Source: Arthrobacter globiformis NBRC 12137
GTDB taxonomy: Bacteria > Actinomycetota > Actinomycetes > Actinomycetales > Micrococcaceae
Assembly: GCF_000238915.1 (NCBI RefSeq)
Contig: NZ_BAEG01000037.1
Location: 124,001-188,000 of the forward strand
Direction: 5' to 3'
DNA: 64,000 nucleotides
Part shown: piece after piece, positions 15,864 to 24,366 of the stretch
Layout of the letters: every line of letters starts with the position of its first letter
How positions within the stretch are numbered: the first letter of the stretch is position 1
Position numbers and translations under genes: made by a program
The notes under the pieces: model-generated
What the model was told of the DNA's origin: nothing
The model's input: only the letters and a program-made list of their open reading frames with translations
Databases searched by the model: none

Positions 15864-17336
15864 ATGACCATGGTCGTTCACACCCCTGAACCGGCAGCTA
15901 CCAAGCCGGAGTCACCGGATCGGCTTCGCGCAGGATCTGTTGGCGCTGCGGGAATCACGTTCTTCGTCGTAGCTGCCGCCGCCCCATTAACCTGCGTCAT
16001 CGCAATCACCCCGCTGATCATCGGATTCGGCGCAGGCATCAGTGCCCCGCTGATCTACCTCCTCATCGGAGCGATCCTGCTCCTTTTCGCTGTGGGCTAC
16101 GTCGCGATGTCCCGTCGCCTGCCAAATCCCGGCGCTCTCTACGCATACATAGCGAACGGTCTCGGGAGGACGGCGGGAGTCGGGGCTGCATTTGTGTCCA
16201 TCCTTGCCTACATAGCCTCGTTGGTAACCCTGGCAGCCTTCTTTGGCTACGCGCTAAGCGGGCTGCTGGAGACGCTCACGGGAATCTCAATACCTTGGTA
16301 CGGATGCTGCCTTCTGGCCATTGGTGCAGCGATGGCCCTTGGTCATCGGGAAATTTCCGTGGGCGCGAAGGTCCTGGGCGTCCTGCTCGTTGCTGAAGTC
16401 GCGGTGCTGCTGGTCCTTGCCGTGGTCGTGCTCGTGCAAGGCGGTGCGCGCGGTATCGACCTCGCTCCTTTCAATCCGCAGGGACTCGTCGTCGCAGGGG
16501 TCGGCGTCGGACTGGCTTTCGCCTACTCGTCGTATATAGGTTTTGAACAGACCGCGATCTACGCCGAAGAAGCAAAAGGACCCCACTCAGTTAAGAGGGC
16601 AACTTTTGCTGCCATCATCCTGACGTCGGTTTTCTATGCCGGAATCACGTGGGTCATCATTCTTGCCTTCGGGTCCGACGCCGTCGTGGAGGCCGCGGCC
16701 GGCTCTCCCGGAACGCTGGTCTTTGATTCCGCGAGCCACTATTTGGGGGCAGCGGCCTTAAGCGTCATGGAGGTTCTGGTGGTCACCAGCTCACTCGCCA
16801 CCGTTCTGTCCTTCCACAACGCAACATCCCGCTACCTGTACGCCCTGGGTCGCGAACAGGTCCTGCCCTCCTGGCTTGGACGGGCCCACCACCGAACGCA
16901 GTCCCCATATCGGGCGAGCGTCCTGGTTGGGATCGTGTCAGCTGGGGCACTGGGCGTCTTCGCGCTCGGCGGCGTCGATCCTTACCTCGGGGTGTTCACG
17001 TGGGGCGCCGCTGGATCCGCTGTAGGGTTTATTTCTCTGCAGGCGGCCTGCTCACTTGCAGTGGTGGGCTATTTCAAGCGCCACAAACAACTCGAAAACG
17101 CCTGGACAGCGCTAGTGAGCCCTCTGCTGGCGTTCATCGGACTGGCTGGCATCCTCTCGCTCATTCTCATCAACTTCCCGCTGTTGCTGGGAGTTGATGT
17201 TGGAATGGTCGCTGTCCTCGTGCCATTGTCATTCGCGGTAGCCGCCGTACTTGGGGTCATTTATGGGGTAAGGCTCAAGCGTGCGCAGCCGGCGGTATGG
17301 GCGTCAGTTGGCGGAGGGGCTCAATCCAACGATTAG
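15864..17336 (+). CDS. APC superfamily amino acid/amine permease
   Basis: 490 residues with about twelve hydrophobic segments, typical of APC permeases. The N-terminal helix carries SVGAAGITFFVVAAAAPLT, where APC transporters bind the substrate backbone, and a conserved SSYIGFEQTAIYAEEAK lies near residue 220. The ATG at 15864 has AAGAAGG directly upstream. It follows the PuuD-like gene by 79 bp on the same strand and is followed by a strong hairpin, so the two probably form a transport and hydrolysis unit. Uptake of the amine substrate (as with PuuP) is the natural inference; an amino acid is also possible. Confidence 0.9.
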   Translation: MTMVVHTPEPAATKPESPDRLRAGSVGAAGITFFVVAAAAPLTCVIAITPLIIGFGAGISAPLIYLLIGAILLLFAVGYVAMSRRLPNPGALYAYIANGLGRTAGVGAAFVSILAYIASLVTLAAFFGYALSGLLETLTGISIPWYGCCLLAIGAAMALGHREISVGAKVLGVLLVAEVAVLLVLAVVVLVQGGARGIDLAPFNPQGLVVAGVGVGLAFAYSSYIGFEQTAIYAEEAKGPHSVKRATFAAIILTSVFYAGITWVIILAFGSDAVVEAAAGSPGTLVFDSASHYLGAAALSVMEVLVVTSSLATVLSFHNATSRYLYALGREQVLPSWLGRAHHRTQSPYRASVLVGIVSAGALGVFALGGVDPYLGVFTWGAAGSAVGFISLQAACSLAVVGYFKRHKQLENAWTALVSPLLAFIGLAGILSLILINFPLLLGVDVGMVAVLVPLSFAVAAVLGVIYGVRLKRAQPAVWASVGGGAQSND

Positions 17337-17360
17337 AACACCTCCCATTCCTCCACCCAG

Positions 17361-17404
17361 CCGCAGGGCCACAGCTCGGACATACCGGTGCTGTGGCCCT
17401 GCGG
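17361..17404 (+). terminator. Hairpin terminator after the APC permease
   Basis: CCGCAGGGCCACAGC (17361-17375) pairs perfectly over 15 bp with GCTGTGGCCCTGCGG (17390-17404), with a 14-base loop. There is no T run, as is common for actinobacterial terminators. The rest of the 17337-17548 gap holds an AT-rich stretch around 17450-17510 that is the likely promoter of the reductase-P450 operon. Confidence 0.75.
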
Positions 17405-17548
17405 CGCGCGAACACCCAACGAGCACGAGCCGTGATCGCTAGACTTTGAGATTTCTTGATTTTTTTTCATTGCTGACCTGTGATTCATGGGTTATTGTTG
17501 AATAAGTCACCCGATTACGGGGTTTCCCTCCAAAAGGACTGAAGAGCA

Positions 17549-18517
17549 ATGAACCTTCCCCAAAACCAGGAACACAAAGTCAGGGTCGCAGCCAAGACGG
17601 CGCTCGCAACGGGCGTCGTGGAACTGGAACTTGCTTCCGAGGACGGCAGCGATCTCCCTGTCTGGGAGCCAGGGGCACACGTGGACCTGATCCTGCCTTC
17701 GGGCACCGTCCGCCAGTACTCCTTGTGCGGGGACCCGGGCTACTTGTCGGCGTACAAAGTGGCGGTGCTCTTGGATGAAAAGGGCCGAGGCGGATCCCGC
17801 GAGGTCCACGAAGGCCTGGAAACCGGCACCGTCGTCACCATCCGTGGTCCCCGGAACCATTTCCCCCTCGGGGAGCACGAGTCGTACCTTTTCATTGCCG
17901 GCGGCATCGGAATTACCCCCATGCTTGCCATGGCCCGGAAAGTCGCGGCTGAGGGACGTAATTGGCGCCTGATCTATGGCGGACGAAGCCTGGACACCAT
18001 GGCTTATCTGCCGGAGATCAAAGCCCTGAAAGGTGGGAAGGTCGAGCTGGTTCCAGCTGATACCAAGGGCATCCCTGACATCAAAGGCGCAATAGAGAAC
18101 GCCACCGGCGCGCACGTTTACACCTGCGGGCCCGAACCCATGCTGCGCGTAGTGGAAGAAAACACCAAGGCCCTTCTCGGCGCGGACTTTTTCCACTTCG
18201 AACGCTTCGGCGCCGACCCTAACGCGGTCCCCGAAGACACCGACGGTGACACGGCCTTCGAAGTCGAACTGGCCACCACTGGCAAGACACTAACTGTGGC
18301 CGCCGACCAAAAACTGATTGACGTCGTACGCAAGGTCGTTCCCAGCGTCCCCTTCTCCTGCGAGCAAGGCTACTGCGGATCCTGCGAAACCGGGGTCCTC
18401 GCCGGGATCCCCCTCCACCGGGACCAGCTCCTCACCGAAGACGAGCGCGCGTGTAACGACACCATGATGATCTGTGTCGGCCGTTCCAGGTCACCCAAGC
18501 TCGTTCTCGACATCTAG
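17549..18517 (+). CDS. Phthalate-dioxygenase-reductase-like flavin/[2Fe-2S] reductase, P450 partner
   Basis: 322 residues in the order FMN/FAD domain, NADH domain, C-terminal plant-type [2Fe-2S] ferredoxin. The flavin motif is RQYSLCGDP near residue 52, the nicotinamide loops are AGGIGITPM near 117 and YTCGPEPML near 192, and the cluster ligands are the cysteines of CEQGYCGSC near 271 plus a later Cys in MMICVG. This domain order is that of phthalate dioxygenase reductase and vanillate demethylase reductase. The P450 gene starts 21 bp downstream, so it is the probable electron donor, which makes a two-component P450 system instead of a Rieske oxygenase. Confidence 0.92.
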   Translation: MNLPQNQEHKVRVAAKTALATGVVELELASEDGSDLPVWEPGAHVDLILPSGTVRQYSLCGDPGYLSAYKVAVLLDEKGRGGSREVHEGLETGTVVTIRGPRNHFPLGEHESYLFIAGGIGITPMLAMARKVAAEGRNWRLIYGGRSLDTMAYLPEIKALKGGKVELVPADTKGIPDIKGAIENATGAHVYTCGPEPMLRVVEENTKALLGADFFHFERFGADPNAVPEDTDGDTAFEVELATTGKTLTVAADQKLIDVVRKVVPSVPFSCEQGYCGSCETGVLAGIPLHRDQLLTEDERACNDTMMICVGRSRSPKLVLDI

Positions 18518-18538
18518 CCACGAAAGACCAAGAACACC

Positions 18539-19771
18539 ATGACAACGCCCCAGACCCCAGGCTTCACCCTCGCAGACCCCGACCTGTGGCTCAACGGACC
18601 GGCCCAACGCGAATTGAACTACCTGCGCGAACACCAGCCCCTCTCCTGGCACACCGAACCCTCCACAGACTGGTTCCCGGAAGGAGGCCGCGGATTCTGG
18701 TCCCTCGTCCGCCACGAGGACATCTCCGCAGCCAGCAAAGACCAGGACACCTTCTCCTCAGGGCAAGGCACCGAACTGATCGACATGCCAGCCGAAATGG
18801 TCCGCACTTACGGCGGCATGCTCAACATGACCGGCGAGGAACACGCCCGCCACCGGGCCATCGTCAGCCGCATCTTCACTCCGCGCACCCTTGGCCAGCT
18901 CGCTCCCCAAATCCAAGAACACGCCCGTAAATCCATCGCCCGCGTGAAGGAACTGGACACCTTCGATTTCATGGACGACCTCGTGGCGGACTTCCCGGCG
19001 CAGATCGTCTGCGATCTGATGGGCGTCCCGACAGAGGACAGGCCCGAGCTCATCCGGCTCACGGGCATCGCACTGGCCGGAAACGGCACCGCCGAGTCCT
19101 ACAAGACCATGACCCAGATCGTTGACTACGCCCGAGGACTGGCAGCGAAAGCCGCAGCGGGCGACGTGACATCCGATCAGGCAAGCCTGCTGCGCAAACT
19201 GGTGGAAGCAGAAGTCAATGGCCAACGACTCACCAATGAAGAAGTCGGAATCTTCCTGGCACTGCTCCTCACCGCAGGCATCGAAACCACAGCCACAAGC
19301 ATCGGCCAAGGCTTCTACGCAATGTCCCTGTACCCGGAACAACGCGAACAATGGGCCGCTGATTTCGACTCCATTGCACCCAAAGCCATCGAGGAAATCG
19401 TCCGCTGGGTCACCCCCGTCATGCATTTCCGCCGTACAGCAACCCGGGACGTCGAGATGCACGGACAGACAATCCGCAAAGGTGACAAGGTCCTTCTTTG
19501 GTACACCTCCGGCAACCAGGACGCCACCGTGTTCAAGGACGCCGAGAAGCTCGATTTCTTCCGGGAATCCGAGTACCCCCACGTCGCCTTCGGCGGCGGC
19601 GGTCCGCATTTCTGCCTGGGAGCCCAACTCGCCCGCCTCGAGATGAGCATCTTCTTCAAAGAACTGTTTCAAGCCCTCCCCAAAGCGCAGGTGACCGGGG
19701 ACCCGGTTCGCCTGCACTCCAACTTCGTCAACGGACTGGCCCACCTGCCCTGCACCACCGGCCGCGCATAA
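18539..19771 (+). CDS. Cytochrome P450 paired with the [2Fe-2S] reductase
   Basis: 410 residues. The I-helix motif is LLTAGIETTATS near residue 237, the K-helix ExxR is EIVR in IEEIVRWVTPVMHF near 285, and the haem cysteine is in FGGGGPHFCLGAQLAR near 350. The long FGGGGPHxCLG loop is shared with the P450 at 12355-13599, so both belong to related families common in actinobacteria. It is translated 21 bp after the reductase and followed 26 bp later by a 98-residue gene with a good ribosome site. Its substrate is unknown; the location beside the amine pathway suggests another step of the same catabolism. Confidence 0.93.
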   Translation: MTTPQTPGFTLADPDLWLNGPAQRELNYLREHQPLSWHTEPSTDWFPEGGRGFWSLVRHEDISAASKDQDTFSSGQGTELIDMPAEMVRTYGGMLNMTGEEHARHRAIVSRIFTPRTLGQLAPQIQEHARKSIARVKELDTFDFMDDLVADFPAQIVCDLMGVPTEDRPELIRLTGIALAGNGTAESYKTMTQIVDYARGLAAKAAAGDVTSDQASLLRKLVEAEVNGQRLTNEEVGIFLALLLTAGIETTATSIGQGFYAMSLYPEQREQWAADFDSIAPKAIEEIVRWVTPVMHFRRTATRDVEMHGQTIRKGDKVLLWYTSGNQDATVFKDAEKLDFFRESEYPHVAFGGGGPHFCLGAQLARLEMSIFFKELFQALPKAQVTGDPVRLHSNFVNGLAHLPCTTGRA

Positions 19772-19797
19772 CCCCGACGCCATCAAAGGAGATGGAC

Positions 19798-20094
19798 ATG
19801 AAAAGCCTCAAAACCCTCAACTCCAGAGGACGCTCCAACAACCGCCCCGTAGCAACGGGCGTGCACTGCCCGCACTCAGGGTGGTGGAGCCCGGAACCAG
19901 CGCCGGGAAGCCGGCCCTCCTACATCGGGCAGGGATCCATCATGCCCGCAGTTGACGGCCATACAGTACTGTGGCGACTGATCAAAGCTGATCCAGCAGG
20001 AGCCTACGCACGTGACTTTTCGTTAATGTCCGTCCCGCGCCACGACTTGCCCCACATTGCTGCCGGAGCGTTCTGGCCCGACTGCCTGGACTGA
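19798..20094 (+). CDS. Small protein of 98 aa with CPHSGWW and GSIMP motifs
   Basis: 98 residues, beginning MKSLKTLNSRGR. The ATG at 19798 follows AAAGGAG with a six-base spacer; an earlier ATG at 19792 touches the ribosome site and is rejected. The central part has CPHSGWWSPEP, then YIGQGSIMPAVDG and LWRLIKADPAG. A Cys-x2-Ser-Gly-aromatic stretch followed by a Gly-x3-Met-Pro stretch looks like a conserved small domain. No metal-binding cysteine pair, membrane segment or signal peptide is evident. It is the third gene of the reductase-P450 operon. Function is unknown; a P450 accessory is only a guess from position. Confidence 0.6.
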   Translation: MKSLKTLNSRGRSNNRPVATGVHCPHSGWWSPEPAPGSRPSYIGQGSIMPAVDGHTVLWRLIKADPAGAYARDFSLMSVPRHDLPHIAAGAFWPDCLD

Positions 20095-20480
20095 TACTCC
20101 GATGGTAAAGCACCGGCAGCAACCAGCCCCTGCCGCCACCCCCCAAGCAGCTCTCAGTTCACTCTTCTTCGATCCATTGGCCAGCAGCAGCACGCATCAG
20201 CAAACTCTAAGTCCGCCAAAGACAAAAAGCTGGAAGGCAAGGCAACCGCCGCGTCCACAACGTAAGGCCCTCCCAGAAACCCGCAGACAGCGCCTCGGGC
20301 TTGTTATGGAAGACCTCACCATGCTGGCCCGGCACTCGAATCCCTAGAGAGACCTCCGCAACGCCCACTCGCTGTGGAGGCCACCCTTTGGGGGACCGCC
20401 GCTCCCTGCTCATTCATCAGCCCACCGCCGGTCGTGATGCCCCGGCAAGATTCGGATTTTAGTCATACAGGATGATCTAC
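20095..20480. other. Gap without a recognisable gene
   Basis: Nothing with a convincing start, ribosome site or family motif is seen. A short open frame around 20102-20347 is proline/serine rich and without recognisable motifs. Two ATTTTAGTC direct repeats (about 20455 and 20487) flank the probable MFS promoter. Confidence 0.5.
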
Positions 20481-20822
20481 CATTGAATTTTAGTCGATAA
20501 CACGCCTTATCGCGTGGAAAACATGGAATATGCCGGGGCAGTAAGCGACGCTGCCTGGGCACCGTCAAACGGGATGCGCCTGCGTCCGGAAGGGACATGT
20601 GTGAGGAGTAGCGTGCTGTGGCGCTGGCTAATCGGTTATGGGACCTTTGGGGTCCCGCAGGCCGGCGCGCCGATTGCCTTCTCTCTCCTGGCGCTGTCCT
20701 TGACCGGAAGCGCTGAAGTCGGGGCTGGCCTGGTGTTCGTCATGACACTTGCCCAAATCCTTGGTGCCGTTCCCGTATCCCGACTGGGGAGCCGCTACAA
20801 CGCAGTCACCTATCTCCGAATC
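20481..20822 (+). repeat. Direct repeat copy A, MFS promoter and 5' end
   Basis: About 340 bp that recurs in the same orientation at 28422-28766. From 20541 onwards the copies are nearly identical at a constant offset of 7944 bp; further upstream they are diverged and contain small indels. The copy covers the promoter region and the first 70 codons of the MFS transporter. Confidence 0.85.
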
Positions 20823-21803
20823 TTGGTCGCCATCCGTACTGTGGCACTAGCTGGTGTGGCGGTTCTAGGAGCCTCCGGAGCTTCCTTCGCCGCCCTACTC
20901 GCTGCCGTGGCGGCGGCGGGCCTGGTCAATGGTGCCGCTTATGGCTTTCAGCGCTCCCTCCTGAATCACCTCGTGGAACCACGGCTGCTCAGTAGGGCTC
21001 TAGGGGTAGCGGCAACCTTGAACGAGGTTGCCTTCGCAGTTTCGCCTGTAATCGTGTCCCTCCTCGGAGCGGTTTCACCCGTAGGGGCCGTGGCCGCGAT
21101 GGCGGTGCTCGGTGCCGGCCCACTTGTTCTGATCCCTTCAATACCCGCCGCGCATACCAGGACCGACCCCCACGTCCGGAAGGCTCACTTCCCGAAAGAG
21201 ATCTATCACTGGCTGTTCTGCGCGGCCGCGCTTGGCGCCGTCGTCTCGGCAGTCGAAGTCGGGGCGGTGGCTCTGGCCATTTCCTTCAACCTCGGCCCTG
21301 CTTGGGCGTTTGCGTTTGCGCTTGCGCTGTGCGTCGGGTCCGTCGCAGGCGGCCTGTGGGTGAGCATCCGCAACCACCCACCCCAGCCACGCTCGCTGTG
21401 CGCATTTCTAGGAATTCTCACATTGGCGTGCGCCGTGATCGCCCTTGCCCCGAATATCGTCCTCACCCTAATCGCGGCAGCGTTCATCGGATTCTTTCTG
21501 CCGGCACTGAACACATCTTTCTCACTCGACCTAGATCATTTATCTCCCTCCCAGCGCCGAGCTGAAGTCTTCGCTCTGCTCAGGACGGCGAACGCGGTCG
21601 GGCTTGTAGCGATCAGTGGTGTTCTTGCGCTGGCTGGCCTCGCAGCCGCGTTCGTGAGCGCCTTGGTTCTTGCAGCAATCGCGTGCATCGGAACACTCGC
21701 GGTGCTGCGCGGACGCCGAAGGCGCCAGCTCGCGGAGCGGCCTGCAAGGCTCGAGGCCCCTTCAGAGGGCACGGCCGGTCAACCGTCATCGACGCCAGGA
21801 TGA
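20613..21803 (+). CDS. MFS transporter
   Basis: 396 residues from GTG 20613, with about twelve hydrophobic helices and the overall layout of a small major-facilitator efflux protein. The GTG is preceded by AGGAG at four bases. In-frame codons extend back to 20514, but the homologous second copy has a TAG in that extension (28500-28502), which supports the downstream start. An ATG at 20572 is a weaker alternative. The charged cytoplasmic tail after residue 380 (RGRRRRQLAERPARL) ends the protein. The 5' part is repeated at 28422-28766 beside a decayed TetR gene, suggesting that the transporter was once under TetR control. Substrate unknown. Confidence 0.82.
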   Translation: MLWRWLIGYGTFGVPQAGAPIAFSLLALSLTGSAEVGAGLVFVMTLAQILGAVPVSRLGSRYNAVTYLRILVAIRTVALAGVAVLGASGASFAALLAAVAAAGLVNGAAYGFQRSLLNHLVEPRLLSRALGVAATLNEVAFAVSPVIVSLLGAVSPVGAVAAMAVLGAGPLVLIPSIPAAHTRTDPHVRKAHFPKEIYHWLFCAAALGAVVSAVEVGAVALAISFNLGPAWAFAFALALCVGSVAGGLWVSIRNHPPQPRSLCAFLGILTLACAVIALAPNIVLTLIAAAFIGFFLPALNTSFSLDLDHLSPSQRRAEVFALLRTANAVGLVAISGVLALAGLAAAFVSALVLAAIACIGTLAVLRGRRRRQLAERPARLEAPSEGTAGQPSSTPG

Positions 21804-21949
21804 TCGCAGGTGACCGGAGCATCACGGAAGCGATTCAACTGGCATGCCCGGGTATTCACGGGGCGGGAGTAACAAAGGCACATCTTTGGTTTGCCGGTGT
21901 GCAGTCAATCATCTGGGTCCTGTCAACGGCCATTAGGAATTGCCCATAG

Positions 21950-22488
21950 ATGGCCAGCATTTCTTCCCCCTGGTCCATCTCCCGGGACGGCGTGCTACCC
22001 CGCCTCCCGGTTCACGGCGCTCCTCTCCGCCAAGCACGGCACACCCCGCCGTGCCGACCATCGTCGTTGGCCTGCCTGCCGTCGTCATTACCCTCCTGGC
22101 ATTCTCCGAACAGGTGTACGCCACACTCATCGCCGCGGCTGCCGAAGGCTTCTTCGTCACCATGGGCTTCTGCGTCGTCGCACTGCTCGTGCGGATACTC
22201 AGCAAGAAGTGGCACCCAGGCCCGTTCACCCTCCCAGTCGTAGCAGGCGCTGCGCGGTGGATCATCTTCGAAGTCATGAACCTGGCGTGGCCGCGCGGCG
22301 CAGAGGAATTGCCCTGGACCGTCGGCTGGGCAGTGCCGATCGGCCTCGCCGGTATTGCACTTGCCGGCTTCCTGGTCCGACTCCCTGTCCGGGCGGATCA
22401 AAACGTCAACCAGGATCTGCACGCGCCCCATGAAATTGCCGAGGAAGAAGACGAAGCACAAACTACAAAGCCCGTCTTCACCTCATAA
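21950..22488 (+). pseudogene. Decayed APC permease, C-terminal part
   Basis: Three reading frames in succession encode pieces of one APC-type permease: SISRDGVLP in the first, SRFTALLSAKHGTP in the second, then AVPTIVVGLPAVVITLLAF and two more membrane helices in the third up to a stop at 22488. This order matches the RDGxLP-x-TP-x-VPTIVVG region common to the family. The N-terminal half is missing. At least two frameshifts make it non-functional. The last 130 codons are open and retain hydrophobic segments, so the decay looks recent. It is not a copy of the intact permease at 15864. Confidence 0.75.
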
Positions 22489-22763
22489 CACCTGCGCCCA
22501 GGGCGGCGAGACAGAACTTTGCGTCTGTCGCGCGGCCCTTCCGCGTGCCTGTCGACCTGCAGAAACGACCTCATCACAATCAGGAGCAGTCCTGCCTATA
22601 TGGATACTCCGTTCGCAGAATCCAGGAGACGGAGATGAGGAGACTGCATAAATCACAAACCAGCGACGGTATTAGGTGCCAAACCGTATCGCTTCGACTG
22701 GAGCAATCGGAACCCACGCGCATGCGCTGCAATGAGCGGCAAAATCTATGATTGGAAGCCAAA

Positions 22764-23366
22764 ATGGCTAAAAGACCCCGTGCTCGCGATGCCGTCCTCG
22801 ACGCTTTCGAAAGGCTTCTCATTGACGTTGGGGAGCGGGCGGCGACGCTGGATGCGGTTGCGAAGAGTTCGGGACTGTCCAAAGGAGGCCTCCTGTACCA
22901 CTTCCCGAGCAAGGAGGCCCTAATCGCAGCCAGCTTGGAACGGCTGGATCACTTGGCGGCGTCGGACCTGGCCCAAATGGCGGCAGCGCCGGAAGGTGCC
23001 GCGTCATACTTCATCAAGGCTTCCCTCTGGTCAAACTCACCAATGGACCACTCCTTCCTGGCCGCTACCCGACTTTCCGCGGTTGGCCACCAAGAAGCGC
23101 GCCACCGATTATCAGCCATGCAAAAGCAATGGCTGATAGTCATCGGCGAAGACGTGGGTACAGCCATGGCCAAAGCCGTTCTGTGCATGGGTGACGGCTT
23201 GTATTACAACGCCATGTGGAGGAGCGGACCATCCGGAAAGGCCGAGCACAGACCAACGGAGCTGAACGCGCTGCTGGCGGTCGTCGGCCGCCTCAAATCG
23301 CGCGAGCACGGCCAGGAGGGGCACCCACCGCCGAGGCAGGATCAACGGGCGGAGGCTCCATGCTGA
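22764..23366 (+). CDS. TetR family transcriptional regulator
   Basis: 200 residues. The N-terminal helix-turn-helix covers about residues 5-50, ending with SSGLSKGGLLYHFPSKEALIAAS, the canonical TetR recognition helix and YHF motif (core GGLLYHFPSKEAL). The C-terminal part is helical with no further match. ATG 22764 has GGAAG upstream; a TTG four codons earlier is also in frame. The C-terminal tail is rich in charged residues and proline and may be poorly ordered. It lies between a decayed permease and the NTF2/NCS1/isomerase operon, which it may control. Confidence 0.9.
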   Translation: MAKRPRARDAVLDAFERLLIDVGERAATLDAVAKSSGLSKGGLLYHFPSKEALIAASLERLDHLAASDLAQMAAAPEGAASYFIKASLWSNSPMDHSFLAATRLSAVGHQEARHRLSAMQKQWLIVIGEDVGTAMAKAVLCMGDGLYYNAMWRSGPSGKAEHRPTELNALLAVVGRLKSREHGQEGHPPPRQDQRAEAPC

Positions 23367-23964
23367 TTCCAGACAGCCCGACCCGACCACCTGGCGAATA
23401 AATCTGACGAATGGATACTTCCCCTCGGGCGACGGCGGACCCCGCGACCAGTAGCGCCGGCGGAACGGGGAACGCGGGCTTTCCCTGCCAGGGAAAGCCC
23501 TAGAGATCCCCACCCGTTACCAGCGTCCTGATGGCCCATCAGGATTGGGCAGCAGTGAGGTCCTCCCTGCTCCGCGCGAAGAGCACAATCGCATGTAGCT
23601 CTTCGCTCCTGGTGCTCTTGAACCGTGGCCCCTGCAGCCTTGACGTCAGGGTTTCAAAGCCCCAGCTCCTGGCCGGCAGCAGCACACGTTCAGAGAAGAG
23701 CTATCCGTGCTTCCAGGCGATGGCTGCCCCTGCGGTCTACCCCCGTCGTGCTTGAGCAGAACGCAAACGAACCCAGAATCTCCAGGGAAGGCGGACGCGC
23801 ACTCTGGTCATTTTACCGGTAGGTTAAGCAACTTTGAAGAAAAAACAGGGATTAACCTTTTTTGCTGGTTATAAAGCTGGTAGGCTTTTCGCAGCTTGTG
23901 GTGGCCATCACATTGCATGTCCGAATCATCAACAGCAAGTTTCAGGATCAGAGGATCAAACGAC
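23367..23964. other. 600-bp gap with three hairpins and a promoter-like AT-rich stretch
   Basis: No gene is recognised. Three perfect inverted repeats lie within 131 bp: 23476-23500 (10-bp stem), 23526-23544 (9-bp stem) and 23576-23606 (9-bp stem). The first is probably the terminator of the TetR gene. The 23825-23885 stretch is AT-rich and contains TATAAA, a likely promoter for the downstream operon, leaving a leader of roughly 80 bp. Confidence 0.55.
23476..23500 (+). terminator. Hairpin after the TetR gene
   Basis: GGGCTTTCCC (23476-23485) pairs perfectly with GGGAAAGCCC (23491-23500) around a five-base loop. It is 110 bp after the TetR stop and has no T run. Confidence 0.6.
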
Positions 23965-24366
23965 ATGGAAATTACCGAGGCAGAAGTCGTCGACGCGGCA
24001 GCAAAAATGGTTGAAGCGTTTTCCAACAGCAGGACCGATGACTACTTCGCATGCTTTGCCGAAGATGCGACGTTCCTGTTCCATCCCGAAGACCGGCGTC
24101 TGGAATCGCGCTCCGCATACCGTGCCTTGTGGGAAACATGGATTGAAGGCGGCTGGAAGGTCACCGACTGCAAGAGCACCAACCGAAGGATTCAGCTCCA
24201 CGGGCCCATTGCCCTGCTCACCCACGACGTCGAAACCCATACCGAAGAAAACGGCACCCGGGAAACCAGCTTTGAACGTGAGACCATCGTTTTCGCTAAG
24301 AACCCGGACGGCTCGGTCTCCTGCCTGCACGAACACCTCTCTGTGGATCCCTCATTGGCAAAGTGA
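23965..24366 (+). CDS. NTF2-like / SnoaL-type protein
   Basis: 133 residues with the NTF2-like alpha+beta cone pattern: an N-terminal helix (AAKMVEAFSNSRTDDYFACF), FAEDATFLFHPED, a tryptophan-rich middle (ALWETWIEGGWKVTDC), and closing strands ending in SCLHEHLS. Proteins of this fold serve as small hydrolases, isomerases or binding proteins, so the fold does not give a function. GAGGAT precedes ATG 23965. The stop overlaps the GTG of the NCS1 permease by 4 bp, so it is the first gene of a three-gene coupled operon and may process the imported compound. Confidence 0.75.
   Translation: MEITEAEVVDAAAKMVEAFSNSRTDDYFACFAEDATFLFHPEDRRLESRSAYRALWETWIEGGWKVTDCKSTNRRIQLHGPIALLTHDVETHTEENGTRETSFERETIVFAKNPDGSVSCLHEHLSVDPSLAK

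Noticed and set aside
23367..23964. Guanidine or purine riboswitch before the NCS1 operon
   Set aside because: Hairpins are present, but I found none of the conserved loop sequences of those riboswitches.
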